A stretch of 45,925 nt of DNA. Origin: Nonomuraea zeae (GTDB lineage: Bacteria; Actinomycetota; Actinomycetes; Streptosporangiales; Streptosporangiaceae). The notes under the pieces are model-generated. The model was not told the DNA's origin. It ran no database searches and worked only from the letters and a program-made list of their open reading frames with translations. This document shows positions 33,323-42,083 of the stretch, one piece after another. The translations under genes and the position numbers were made by a program. How positions within the stretch are numbered: the first letter of the stretch is position 1; each line of letters starts with the position of its first letter. The stretch spans positions 1-45,925 of the forward strand of contig NZ_VCKX01000072.1 of assembly GCF_005889725.1 (NCBI RefSeq), read 5' to 3'.

Positions 33323-34399
33323 TCAGCTCTGGGGGGCCGCGCGCCGTGTCGACTCGCGCAGGACCAGGCCGGCGGGCACGATCGTCACCCCGCCGGAAGA
33401 GCCGCCGTCAGGAGACCCGGCGGCAGGGGGCCGGCTGCCGGCGGTGCCCGCGATCATGTCCAGCAGGTGCGTGGCGGCCAGCCGGCCGATCTCGCCCAGG
33501 TTCATGTCCACCGTGGTCAGCGGCGGCCGGCACCCCAGCGCCATCGGCTCCCAGTTGTCGAACCCGACCAGCGCCACGTCCTCGGGCACCCGCCGCCCCC
33601 GCTCGCGCAGCGTCTCCGCCACGCCCCTCGCGATCTGGTCGCTGCCGCAGAAGACCGCGTCCACGTCGGGCGCCGTGTGCAGCAGGACGTCGGCGCCCTG
33701 CCGGCCCCACTCCTCGCTCCACTGCCCGAACAGCACCTCGCCCGCCGGCTCCAGCCCGGCCGCCGCCAGCTCCGTGGTCAGCCCGTGGGCCCGCCTGCGC
33801 GCGGCCTGGAACCGCTGCGGGCCCGTGACGTGCCCGATCCGGGTGCGCCCGGTCGCCAGCAGGTGGCGGGCGGCCAGCGCGCCGCCGCCCTCGTCGTCGG
33901 GGATGATCGACACGTCCGACTCGTCGGTGGACTGCGTCATGGCGTACACGACGGGCACGGGCAGGTCGCGGCCGATGCCGGGGCGCGGCTCCGTGCGCCG
34001 GCCGGTGACGATGATGCCCTCGACCCGCCTGGCCAGCAGGCGCTCGACGTAGTGGCGTTCCCTGATCGGGTCGTCACGCGTGTCGCACATGAACACCGAA
34101 ATCTGCCCGGCCCCGAGCGCGTCCTCGGCGCCCAGCATCACCGGGATGCTGAAGCGCCCGAAGCTGTCGCCCGTGACCAGGCCGACCGTGTAGGTGCGGC
34201 CGGCCAGCAGGCCCTGCGCGAGCGGGTTGGGCCGGAACCCGAGCCGCTCCGCGGCGGCGAGCACCCGGTCGCGGGTCTCGGCACGCATCCGCCCGCGGCC
34301 GTTGAGCGCCTTGGACGCGGTGCCGATCGAGACGTCGGCCGCCGCCGCGACGTCCCTGATGGTGACCGCTTTCGCGATCCCTCCGGAAAGGCTGGCCAA
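33323..34399 (-). CDS. LacI-family transcriptional regulator
   Basis: 358 residues. The N-terminal HTH with hinge reads VTIRDVAAAADVSIGTASKALNGRGRMRAETRDRVLAAAERLGFRPNPLAQGL. The ligand-binding domain follows (TVGLVTGDSFGRFSIPVMLGAEDAL, then VEGIIVTG, DEGGGALAARHLLATGRTRIGHVTG, VDAVFCGSDQIARGVAETL, VALVGFDNWEPMALGCRPPLTTVDM). Start is a TTG at 34399 with AAAGGGG upstream. It diverges from the GH127 gene across 126 bp that contain an 11-bp inverted repeat, so it is predicted to repress GH127 and the downstream importer until the sugar appears. The Ala-rich PPAAGSPDGGSSGG insert near the C-terminus is atypical but harmless-looking. Confidence 0.92.
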   Translation of the reverse strand: MASLSGGIAKAVTIRDVAAAADVSIGTASKALNGRGRMRAETRDRVLAAAERLGFRPNPLAQGLLAGRTYTVGLVTGDSFGRFSIPVMLGAEDALGAGQISVFMCDTRDDPIRERHYVERLLARRVEGIIVTGRRTEPRPGIGRDLPVPVVYAMTQSTDESDVSIIPDDEGGGALAARHLLATGRTRIGHVTGPQRFQAARRRAHGLTTELAAAGLEPAGEVLFGQWSEEWGRQGADVLLHTAPDVDAVFCGSDQIARGVAETLRERGRRVPEDVALVGFDNWEPMALGCRPPLTTVDMNLGEIGRLAATHLLDMIAGTAGSRPPAAGSPDGGSSGGVTIVPAGLVLRESTRRAAPQS

Positions 34400-34478
34400 C
34401 CGTTTCCCCTTTCGCGGTCACACCCTAGTGCGCACAGTCACCCTATTGACCAGTGATGTATCACACCCTACTCTCCGG

Positions 34479-34510
34479 GGTGAGAAAACCTATTCTCAAG
34501 TTTTCTCACC
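34479..34510. promoter_or_regulatory. Candidate LacI operator between lacI-type and GH127 genes
   Basis: GGTGAGAAAAC (34479-34489) and GTTTTCTCACC (34500-34510) are perfect 11-bp inverted arms with a 10-bp spacer. The spacer contains another TTCTCA half-site (34493-34498) that pairs with TGAGAA at 34481. A separate palindrome GTGAT-GT-ATCAC lies at 34453-34464. The cluster ends 15 bp before the GH127 ATG, where bound repressor would block transcription. Confidence 0.65.
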
Positions 34511-34525
34511 AGGGTGAGGAGCTCG

Positions 34526-36418
34526 ATGGAACAGATCCTTGGTCCCGCCGTTCCGTCCCCCCGGGCGGTGTTGCGGCCGATCGGCATTCACGACGTGGTC
34601 ATCACCGGCGGCCCCTTCGCCCGGTGGCAGCGGATCAACTACGAGGCGAGCATCCCCCTGGGGCTGGAGCAGATGGAACGCTCGGGCGCGCTGCCGAACC
34701 TCCGGCGGGCGGGGGGTGAGGGCGAAGGTCCCTTCCAGGGCTACCGGTTCCAGGATTCCGATCTCTACAAGCAGCTCGAAGCCATCGCCTGGGAGCACGT
34801 CCGCGCTCCGCAGGCCCGATACGCGGAGTTCGCCGATCAGGCGGCGGCCGTCCTGGAGCGGGCGCAGCGGCCCGACGGGTATCTCAACTCCCACTACCAG
34901 GTCGTCAAGCCGGACAAGATCTACACCGAGCTCGAGTACAGCCACGAGATGTACTGCGCGGGCCACCTGTTCCAGGCGGCGGTGGCGGCGGCGCGGGCCG
35001 GGATCGGCGACGGGCTGCTCCAGGTCGCCAGGCGCTTCGCCGACCACCTCGTGGAGGTGTTCCTGACCGGCGGGAACGACGCCATCGACGGCCACGCGGA
35101 GATCGAGACCGCGCTGGTCGAGCTGTACCGGCTGACCGGCGAGCGCTCCTACCTGGAGCTGGCCGGCAAGCTGATCGACAACCGGGGCAAGGGCCTGATC
35201 GCCGACACCGGCATGGGCGGCCTGTACGCCCAGGACCACCTGCCGGTACGCGAGGCCGGCACCCCGGTCGGGCACGCCGTGCGCCAGCTCTACCTGGAGT
35301 CCGGCATCGTGGACGTCTACCTGGAGACGGGCGACGAGTCGCTGCTGGAGTGCTCGGTGCGCCGGTGGGAGGACCTGGTCGAGACCAAGACCTACATCAC
35401 CGGCGGCCACGGCTCGCGCCACGACGGCGAGGCGTTCGGCGAGCGCTACGAGCTGCCGCCCGACCGCGCCTACAGCGAGAGCTGCGCGGCCATCGCGAGC
35501 GTGCACTGGAACTGGCGGCTGCTGCTGGCCACCGGCCAGGGCCGGTACGCGGACCTGATCGAGCGCACGCTGCACAACGCCTTCGCCGCCTCCACCTCGG
35601 CCGACGGCCTGCGCTTCTTCTACGTCAACCCGCTCCAGCGCCGTGACGACCTGGTCGAGGATGCCTATCTCGGGCGGCGCAGGGAGTGGTTCGCGTGCGC
35701 CTGCTGCCCGCCGAACATCATGCGGCTGGTGGCCTCGCTCGGCGGCTACGTCGCCACCACCACGGAAACGGGGCTCCAGCTCCACCAGTACGTCCCCGGC
35801 GCCGTCAGCGCGGCCGGGGCGCGGTTGCGGATCGAGACCGCCTACCCGTGGGACGGCCAGATCCGCGTCACCGTGGAGGAGGCGCCGCAGGGCGAATGGG
35901 AGCTCGCCCTGCGCGTCCCCGCCTGGAGCGAGTCCACGTACGCCGCGTTCTCCTGGACCGGGGACGACCGCGCGATCCGAGCCGCCGAAGACGGATATTT
36001 CCGTATCCGTCGCCACTGGCGGGAGGGGGAGACGGTCGAGCTGCGCCTCGACCTGACCCCGAGGCTCACCTACCCCCACCGCAAGATCGACGCGGTCAGA
36101 GGATGCGCGGCGGTCGAGCGCGGCCCGCTCGTCTACTGCTTCGAGCAGGCCGGCCAGCCCGAGGGCGTCGAGGTGGACGACCTCGCCCTGAGCCCCGGGG
36201 CCCCGCTGCGCGTGCGCGCCGTGGACGACCTCGAAGGCGTCGGGCGCACCGTCCTGATCGAGACCGACGCCGCCGCCGTGGACCAGCCGCGCGGCGGCCT
36301 GCCGTACACCAGCAAGCCCTTGGCGACCAGCACCCGCGTGACCGCGACGGCCATCCCGTACTTCCAGTGGGACAACCGCGGCGGTGGCGCGATGCGGGTC
36401 TGGATCCCCCTCGCGTAA
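34526..36418 (+). CDS. GH127 beta-L-arabinofuranosidase-like enzyme
   Basis: 630 residues, no signal peptide, so cytosolic. The alpha/alpha-barrel shows GGPFARWQRINYEASIPLGLEQM, YLNSHYQ, LEYSHEMYCAGHLFQAAVA, DTGMGGLYAQDHLPV, TYITGGHGSRHDGEAFGERYELP, then YSESCAAIASVHWNWRLLL and FACACCPPNIMRLVASLGGY. In the characterised enzyme HypBA1 the zinc site is one Glu and three Cys with a Cys nucleophile; here E318, C320, C393 and C394 occupy those places, so the site is complete. Family knowledge: HypBA1 removes terminal beta-1,2-linked L-arabinofuranose from hydroxyproline-linked chains of extensins. RBS GAGGAG is clear. It is the first gene of the LacI-controlled operon, 11 bp before the binding-protein gene. 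Confidence 0.92.
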   Translation: MEQILGPAVPSPRAVLRPIGIHDVVITGGPFARWQRINYEASIPLGLEQMERSGALPNLRRAGGEGEGPFQGYRFQDSDLYKQLEAIAWEHVRAPQARYAEFADQAAAVLERAQRPDGYLNSHYQVVKPDKIYTELEYSHEMYCAGHLFQAAVAAARAGIGDGLLQVARRFADHLVEVFLTGGNDAIDGHAEIETALVELYRLTGERSYLELAGKLIDNRGKGLIADTGMGGLYAQDHLPVREAGTPVGHAVRQLYLESGIVDVYLETGDESLLECSVRRWEDLVETKTYITGGHGSRHDGEAFGERYELPPDRAYSESCAAIASVHWNWRLLLATGQGRYADLIERTLHNAFAASTSADGLRFFYVNPLQRRDDLVEDAYLGRRREWFACACCPPNIMRLVASLGGYVATTTETGLQLHQYVPGAVSAAGARLRIETAYPWDGQIRVTVEEAPQGEWELALRVPAWSESTYAAFSWTGDDRAIRAAEDGYFRIRRHWREGETVELRLDLTPRLTYPHRKIDAVRGCAAVERGPLVYCFEQAGQPEGVEVDDLALSPGAPLRVRAVDDLEGVGRTVLIETDAAAVDQPRGGLPYTSKPLATSTRVTATAIPYFQWDNRGGGAMRVWIPLA

Positions 36419-36429
36419 GGAAACCCCCC

Positions 36430-37794
36430 ATGAGAAGACGCGATCTGTTGAAGCTGGGCGGGCTCGCCGCCCTCGGCGCCACGGCGGCGGCCTGCGGCGG
36501 CTCGGGCTCCGGCTCCGCCGGTGACAAGCAGCTGCAGTTCATGTACTGGGGCTCGACCTTCGAGAAGAAGGCCATCGAGGCCATGCTCGCGCAGTACTCC
36601 AAGAAGCACGCCGGCGTGCAGGTCAAGCCCCTTTACACGCCCGACGAGTACGACGTGAAGCTCAACACGCTCGTCGCCGGCAACCGGCTGCCGGACGCCG
36701 GGTACGTGCCGATGTCGATGTCGTTCCGCCTCGGCGAGCAGGGCAAGCTGGTCAACCTGTTCCCGTACCTGAAGAAGTATCCGCAGCTGGCCGGCTACCT
36801 GCCGGACGCGTACCTGTGGAGCGGCCAGGACAACCTGCACGCCATCGCGACCGCGAACGAGTCGATGATGCTGTGGTTCAGCAAGTCCGCCACGGCGGCG
36901 GCGGGCGTCACCCCGCCCGCCGAGGCCGCCTCCGCCTGGACGTGGGACCAGCTCGTGGAGAACGCCTACAAGCTCACCATCGACCAGAACGGCAAGCGCC
37001 CGGACGAGTCGGGCTTCGACCCGAAGCAGGTCAAGCAGTTCGGCATCTCCTGCAGCTTCACCTACGGCGCCGCCTGGTACGGGTTCCTGCGCAGCAACGG
37101 CACCGACTTCGCCGACGAGAGCGGCAGGAAGTGCCTGCTCGACACGCCCGAGGCGATCGAGGTGTTCCAGAACCTCCAGGACCTCGTCTACAAGCATCGC
37201 GTCGCGCCCGGCCCCGGGCAGCTGGCCGCCACGGGCGACGAAGTGCCGGGCACCAACATCCTGCTCAAGACCAAGCGGGTGGCGATGGTGGTGGACGGCC
37301 ACTGGAGCCTGCTCGACATGAACGAGAGCAAGGTCGACTACGGCATCGGCGTGCTGCCCAAGTACGGCGAGCCGTTCACCGCCAGCCAGGTGGCCGGCGC
37401 CTCGGCGGTGTTCGCCGGCAGCAAGCACGAGCAGGAGGCCGTGGAGCTGCTGGCCTTCCACAACGATCCCCGCAACGTGGACCTGTTCGCCAAGGGCCTG
37501 TGGATGCCCCAGGAGAAGAAGTACTACGAGGACCAGGCGGCCATCGACTCCTGGACCAAGAACGAGCTCCATCCGCCGGAGTTCCGGACCGTGGTCGTGG
37601 ACTACGCCCGCGACCACGGCGTACCCGACCTGCGCAACCGGCTCAAGAACATGTCCGCCGTCTCCAGCGACGTGCTCACCCCCGCACTGCAGGAGATCGA
37701 GAGCGGCAAGCGCCCGGCCGGCGAGATACTCAAGGCCGCCGCGCCGAAGATCACCGGCCTGCTCCAGGGCTGGCAGCACACCCAGGCCCTCTGA
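36430..37794 (+). CDS. ABC importer sugar-binding protein, Tat-exported lipoprotein
   Basis: 454 residues. The N-terminus MRRRDLLKLGGLAALGATAAACGG has a twin-arginine motif followed by a lipobox AAAC. The solute-binding family 1 core includes LQFMYWGSTFEKKAIEAMLAQYSKKHAGVQVKPLY, LVAGNRLPDAGYVPM, TWDQLVENAYKLT and LLKTKRVAMVVDGHWSLLDM. Likely ligand: an arabinose-containing oligosaccharide or glycopeptide, inferred from GH127. The stop overlaps the next start by one base (TGATG). Confidence 0.92.
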   Translation: MRRRDLLKLGGLAALGATAAACGGSGSGSAGDKQLQFMYWGSTFEKKAIEAMLAQYSKKHAGVQVKPLYTPDEYDVKLNTLVAGNRLPDAGYVPMSMSFRLGEQGKLVNLFPYLKKYPQLAGYLPDAYLWSGQDNLHAIATANESMMLWFSKSATAAAGVTPPAEAASAWTWDQLVENAYKLTIDQNGKRPDESGFDPKQVKQFGISCSFTYGAAWYGFLRSNGTDFADESGRKCLLDTPEAIEVFQNLQDLVYKHRVAPGPGQLAATGDEVPGTNILLKTKRVAMVVDGHWSLLDMNESKVDYGIGVLPKYGEPFTASQVAGASAVFAGSKHEQEAVELLAFHNDPRNVDLFAKGLWMPQEKKYYEDQAAIDSWTKNELHPPEFRTVVVDYARDHGVPDLRNRLKNMSAVSSDVLTPALQEIESGKRPAGEILKAAAPKITGLLQGWQHTQAL

Positions 37795-38675
37795 TGCGCC
37801 GCCTGGAAACCCGCTGGGGGATCCTGATGGCGCTGCCGGCGGTTCTCGGGTTCCTCATCTTCACGGCCGGCCCGATGGTGGCCTCGGCGTTCTTCAGCCT
37901 GACCGACTGGACGATCGGCGCCAGCCCGTCCTTCACCGGGCTGGACAACTACGTCACCATGGCCGGCGACGAGCTGTTCTGGAAGTCGCTCAGCACCACC
38001 ACGTACTACACGCTCGGCGCGGTCCCGCTGGTGCTGATCGTCAGCTTCGCCGTGGCCATGCTGCTCAACCAGAAGGTCAGAGGGCTGGCGCTCTGGCGGA
38101 CGATCTTCTACCTGCCGACGCTGGTCCCCGCGATCGCGAACGTCGTGCTCTGGATCTGGATCTTCAACCCGGACTTCGGGCTGCTCAACTCGCTGCTGCG
38201 CCAGGGCGGCCTGGCCGGCTCCCAGTGGATCTACGCCGAGTCGACCGCCGTGCCCTCGCTGATCATCATGAGCACCTGGGGCTTCGGCAACACCATGGTG
38301 ATCTTCCTGGCCGGTCTGCAGGGCGTGCCGAGACACCTGTACGAGGCCGTGTCGATCGACGGCGGCGGCCCGTGGCGGCGCTTCTGGCACGTGACGCTGC
38401 CGATGATGACGCCGACCATCTTCTACAACCTGGTGGTCGGCGTGGTCGGCACCTTCCAGGTGTTCAACCAGGCGTACGTGATGACCGAGGGCGGCCCCAA
38501 CAACGCCACGCTCTTCTACGTCTACTACCTGTTCCGCAAGGCCTTCACCGAGAGCGAGATGGGCTACGCCAGCGCGCTCGCCTGGACCCTCTTCATGATC
38601 ATCGTGGTGGTGACGTTCCTGCTGTTCAGGAACGCCCGCCGCTGGGTCTACTACGAGATGGCAGGTGCCCGATGA
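37794..38675 (+). CDS. ABC sugar importer permease (MalF-like)
   Basis: 293 residues with six membrane helices (first: WGILMALPAVLGFLIFTAGPMVASAFFSL). The EAA loop is YEAVSIDGGGPWRRFWHVTLPMM. Start and stop overlap both neighbours (TGATG at 37792-37796 and ATGA at 38672-38675), a tightly coupled operon. As in locus 1, no ATPase gene is nearby. Confidence 0.93.
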   Translation: MRRLETRWGILMALPAVLGFLIFTAGPMVASAFFSLTDWTIGASPSFTGLDNYVTMAGDELFWKSLSTTTYYTLGAVPLVLIVSFAVAMLLNQKVRGLALWRTIFYLPTLVPAIANVVLWIWIFNPDFGLLNSLLRQGGLAGSQWIYAESTAVPSLIIMSTWGFGNTMVIFLAGLQGVPRHLYEAVSIDGGGPWRRFWHVTLPMMTPTIFYNLVVGVVGTFQVFNQAYVMTEGGPNNATLFYVYYLFRKAFTESEMGYASALAWTLFMIIVVVTFLLFRNARRWVYYEMAGAR

Positions 38676-39574
38676 CCGCCCTGGCGGCCCCCGACCGGAC
38701 GCGCGCCAAGGGCGTGGCCCCCACCCAGGGGCTGCGCAGGCCCAGAAGGTACGGCCGGATCCTGCTCTACCTCGCCCTGGTCGCCGGGTCGATCCCGACC
38801 CTGCTGCCGTTCGTCTGGCTGGTGCGCAGCGCGCTCATGCAGGACAGCCAGATGTTCGCCTCGCCGCCGGAGTGGATCCCCGACCCGTTCCAGTGGTCGA
38901 ACTTCGGCGAGGCGCTGACCACCCAGCCCTTCGCCCGCTACTTCGTCAACACGCTGGTCATCGCCGTCATCAGCGTCCTCGGCACGGTGCTGACCTGCGC
39001 GGTGGCGGCCTTCAGCTTCTCCAGGCTGCGCTGGCGCGGGCGCAACGTCGTCTTCGCCCTGCTGCTGAGCGGCGTGATGCTGCCCTACGCCGTGACGCTG
39101 ATTCCCACGTTCGTGATGTGGCAGGAGCTGGGCGCGCTCGACACGATCGCGCCGCTCACCGTGCCGAGCTGGTTCGCCGGGGCGGGCGGAGGAGTGTTCA
39201 ACATCTTCCTGCTCAGGCAGTTCTTCCTGACCATTCCGTTCGAGCTGGACGAGGCCGCCTACATCGACGGGGCCTCGCCGTGGCGGGTGTTCTGGACGAT
39301 CGTCATGCCGCTGTCGAAGCCCGCGATCATCGTGGTGACCATCTTCACCTTCATCGGCACCTGGAACGACTTCCTCGGGCCGCTGCTCTACCTGCAGAGC
39401 GAGGAGAACTACACGCTGTCGCTGGGGCTGGCGTCGTTCCAGAGCATGTACCTCACCCAGTGGGGCTACCTCATGGCGGCGTCGGCGGCGGTCATCGCGC
39501 CGATCATCGCGCTGTTCTTCTTCCTGCAGCGCTACTTCATCGAAGGCGTCACGCTCACCGGCATCAAGAGCTGA
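38672..39574 (+). CDS. ABC sugar importer permease (MalG-like)
   Basis: 300 residues with six membrane helices. The EAA loop is DEAAYIDGASPWRVFWTIVMPLS, and the C-terminus GVTLTGIKS is of MalG type. It partners the preceding permease. A secreted metallopeptidase gene follows after 56 bp. Confidence 0.93.
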   Translation: MTALAAPDRTRAKGVAPTQGLRRPRRYGRILLYLALVAGSIPTLLPFVWLVRSALMQDSQMFASPPEWIPDPFQWSNFGEALTTQPFARYFVNTLVIAVISVLGTVLTCAVAAFSFSRLRWRGRNVVFALLLSGVMLPYAVTLIPTFVMWQELGALDTIAPLTVPSWFAGAGGGVFNIFLLRQFFLTIPFELDEAAYIDGASPWRVFWTIVMPLSKPAIIVVTIFTFIGTWNDFLGPLLYLQSEENYTLSLGLASFQSMYLTQWGYLMAASAAVIAPIIALFFFLQRYFIEGVTLTGIKS

Positions 39575-39630
39575 CCCGCGCCCGCGCCCGCGTCCGGGAG
39601 GCGCCGAAGTGTCCCCGAGGAGTCAGTCAC

Positions 39631-41142
39631 ATGAGGAGTCACATGAGGAAGACCTGCGCCGCCCTCGCGCTGGCCGGGCTCACGCTCGCCCTCGCGGCGC
39701 CCTCGCCCGGCCTGGCCGACCGGCGTGCGGCTCCCGAGCTGGACGTGTTCGACATCTTCTACCGCAACGTCAAGGACTACGGGGTGCAGCTCGTGGACTG
39801 GCAGGGCTACCTCGCCAACCCCTACATCGAGCTCACCGTCCGCGCGCCGAAGACGCCCGGCATCGCCTACCCGCTGAAGGTGGACCTCAAGGCCGAGGGC
39901 ACCTCGCGGCTGATGTTCAACCTGCCCAGCGAGCTGACCGCGAACGGCGCCACCAAGAGCTTCACCCTCACCGGTCCCGCGGACCGGGAGATCGTCCGCC
40001 TGGCCATCCACTCCAAGCAGGGGCCCGGCAAGGACGAGCGGCACAGGTGGAGCATGAAGACCACCGACGCCACCGGCGCCACGAGCCGCCAGAGCTTACC
40101 GATCATGGTGCAGCAGGACGAGAGGACCAAGCTCGAACCGGGCGTGCCCATCGACTTCGACTACCGCTACGACGACATCACCGGCTACTTCGCCGACCCC
40201 AAGGTCCGCCAGGCCGCCGAGACGGCCGTGCGCAACTGGTTCGCCTTCTTCGACCTGCGGCCCTTCGACACGGTCCCGGCCGGCGACGAGGTCAGCCACC
40301 TGCCGGGCGACGACTGGGAGAACGAGGTCCAGACCAGCAACGCCAAGCCGTTCAACGGCTTCTACGTCTTCTTCCGCGGCATCCAGAGGCCCTACTCCAC
40401 CGGCTATCCGGCCGGCAACGGCAAGAAGCACACGCTGAACGGGCAGCCTACGCCGTACCACCGGTCGTACTCCATGATCCTCGAGTACGACGAGCAGCTG
40501 ATGAAGCTGTTCACCTCCCTGGCCGACGAGGACTGGTACAAGACCGACCTCGGCTCGGTGATCGACGTGCACGGCCTGGTCATGCACGAGTTCGGGCACG
40601 CCGTGGCCTTCCACGACTGGTGGGAGGGCATGGCGAAGTACAAGGACGGCAAGGGCGCCGACGACCAGGAGGTCATCGCCTACCAGGGTTATCCCGTGCC
40701 GCTCGACGGCAGCGCGCACATCCCGGGCGACGAGCCCTACTGGGACCGGCAGAGCGGGCAGAGCGGCGGCTGGCACCACTACTTCCCGACCAGGCGATGG
40801 GAGCTGACCAAGCTCGCCCTGCTCATCGCCGAGAACGCCGGCTGGAAGCTCAACCGCGCGCTCACGCCCTTCCTCGCGCCGTCCATCGAGACCGCCGCGC
40901 TCAAGGGCGCCACCGCGGGCCGGGCCTACTCCGACCGGCTCCAGGCCAAGGGCGGCGTGCCGTTCTACGACTGGCAGGTCACCAAGGGAGCCCTGCCCGG
41001 CGGGCTGAGCCTGGACCGGTTCACCGGCCGGATCACCGGCACCCCGGCCGCGGCCGGGACGGCGTCCTTCACCGTGCAGCTCAGGGACTACGACAAGCGC
41101 GGCACCCCGCTGACGAAGGACTTCACCATCACCGTCGGCTGA
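39631..41142 (+). CDS. Secreted HEFGH metallopeptidase with Ig-like domain
   Basis: 503 residues. A signal peptide (MRSHMRKTCAALALAGLTL, ending GLADRR) precedes a domain closely matching the peptidase at 31089-33074: YGVQLVDWQGYLANPYIELTV, DLKAEGTSRLMFNLPSEL, FDYRYDDITGYF, then VMHEFGHAVAFH (H319, E320, H323). PTRRWELTKLALLIAENAGWKLNRALTPFL follows. The C-terminus is a putative-Ig domain (GVPFYDWQV, then GTPAAAGTASFTVQL). No discoidin domain. Two start sites are possible (39631 and 39643), each preceded by a copy of GAGGAGTCA. Position after the GH127 importer genes suggests it belongs to that operon and cuts the protein backbone of the glycoprotein substrate (inference). Confidence 0.82.
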   Translation: MRSHMRKTCAALALAGLTLALAAPSPGLADRRAAPELDVFDIFYRNVKDYGVQLVDWQGYLANPYIELTVRAPKTPGIAYPLKVDLKAEGTSRLMFNLPSELTANGATKSFTLTGPADREIVRLAIHSKQGPGKDERHRWSMKTTDATGATSRQSLPIMVQQDERTKLEPGVPIDFDYRYDDITGYFADPKVRQAAETAVRNWFAFFDLRPFDTVPAGDEVSHLPGDDWENEVQTSNAKPFNGFYVFFRGIQRPYSTGYPAGNGKKHTLNGQPTPYHRSYSMILEYDEQLMKLFTSLADEDWYKTDLGSVIDVHGLVMHEFGHAVAFHDWWEGMAKYKDGKGADDQEVIAYQGYPVPLDGSAHIPGDEPYWDRQSGQSGGWHHYFPTRRWELTKLALLIAENAGWKLNRALTPFLAPSIETAALKGATAGRAYSDRLQAKGGVPFYDWQVTKGALPGGLSLDRFTGRITGTPAAAGTASFTVQLRDYDKRGTPLTKDFTITVG

Positions 41143-41268
41143 GCGGCTACCCCGGTCCGGGAGCCCGGCACCACCCAGAGTTCCCTCGCCTCCCTGGCCG
41201 GGCCGGAGGTCTGCCGCACTGGTCCGCGAGGCGGGCCGCCGCGCCCGGCCGGCGCCCGCCCCGCGCTC

Positions 41269-41994
41269 CTACCAGTGGATGGGGGTGTGGGTGTTGGCCA
41301 GGGGCTCGCCGGTGCCGCCGGCCGGAGCGGCCCACAGGACCGCGTTGGCCAGCACGCGGCGGACGCCCGGGTGGTGGTAGACCGGGTAGCCCTGGTCGCC
41401 GGGGCTGAAGTAGAAGATCCGGCCGAGGCCCCTGCGGTAGCAGCAGCCGCTGCGGAACACCTCGCCGCCGCCGAAGTTGCTGACGAAGACGAGCTCGTCG
41501 GGCTCGGGGACGTCGAACGGCTCTCCGTAGGTCTCGTGGCGGTCGATGACGAGCGGGCGGGGCACGCCCCTGGCGATGGGATGGCCGGGGGCGACCGTCC
41601 AGACCAGCTCGCGCTCGCCCGCGTCCCGCCAGGTGAGGGTGCAGGTGGTGCCCATCAGCGCGCGGAACAGCCTGGAGTGGTGGCCCGAGTGCAGCACCAC
41701 CAGCCCCATGCCGCCCAGCACGCGGCGCCGCACCCGTTCCACGATCTCGCCGTCCACCTCCTCGTGCGCCATGTGCCCCCACCAGGTCAGCACGTCGGTT
41801 TCCGCCAGGGCCTGGTCCGTCAGGCCGTGCTCGGGGTCGGCCAGCACGGCGGTGCGCACGCGTACGCGCTCGCCGAGCACCTCGCCCAGCCCCGCGGCGA
41901 CGGCGCCGTGGATGCCGCCGGGGTAGCGGCGGCGCACCTCCTCCTCGCGGGGCTCGTGGTAGTTCTCGCTCCACACAGTGACGTTGACCGTCAT
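41269..41994 (-). CDS. ThuA-like protein
   Basis: 241 residues, glutamine-amidotransferase-like fold. Visible are NVTVWSENYHEPREEEV at the start, DVLTWWGHMAHEEV, LGGMGLVVLHSGHHSRLFRALMG, HPIARGVPRPLVIDRHETYGEPF and GRIFYFSPGDQGYPVYHHPGVRRVLANAVLW, the usual ThuA pattern. Family knowledge: ThuA proteins help convert sugars such as trehalose via 3-keto intermediates, normally with a Gfo/Idh/MocA dehydrogenase; none is adjacent here. AAAGGA lies upstream of the ATG. It is on the opposite strand, convergent with the HEFGH peptidase gene. Confidence 0.88.
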   Translation of the reverse strand: MTVNVTVWSENYHEPREEEVRRRYPGGIHGAVAAGLGEVLGERVRVRTAVLADPEHGLTDQALAETDVLTWWGHMAHEEVDGEIVERVRRRVLGGMGLVVLHSGHHSRLFRALMGTTCTLTWRDAGERELVWTVAPGHPIARGVPRPLVIDRHETYGEPFDVPEPDELVFVSNFGGGEVFRSGCCYRRGLGRIFYFSPGDQGYPVYHHPGVRRVLANAVLWAAPAGGTGEPLANTHTPIHW

Positions 41995-42047
41995 CCGGTT
42001 CCTTTCCGCCGATTCCTCACAGACCGATTGGTGCCCACTGTGTGGAG
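41969..42047. repeat. 12-bp inverted repeat bracketing the ThuA start
   Basis: CTCCACACAGTG (41969-41980, inside the coding region) and CACTGTGTGGAG (42036-42047, upstream) are perfect inverted copies 55 bp apart. The start codon and ribosome binding site lie between them. They could be two operator half-sites bridged by looping, or an mRNA stem enclosing the start. Confidence 0.55.
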
Positions 42048-42083
42048 GTTTGTGACTATTGGTGAGGTGGCGGATCGGCCGGG

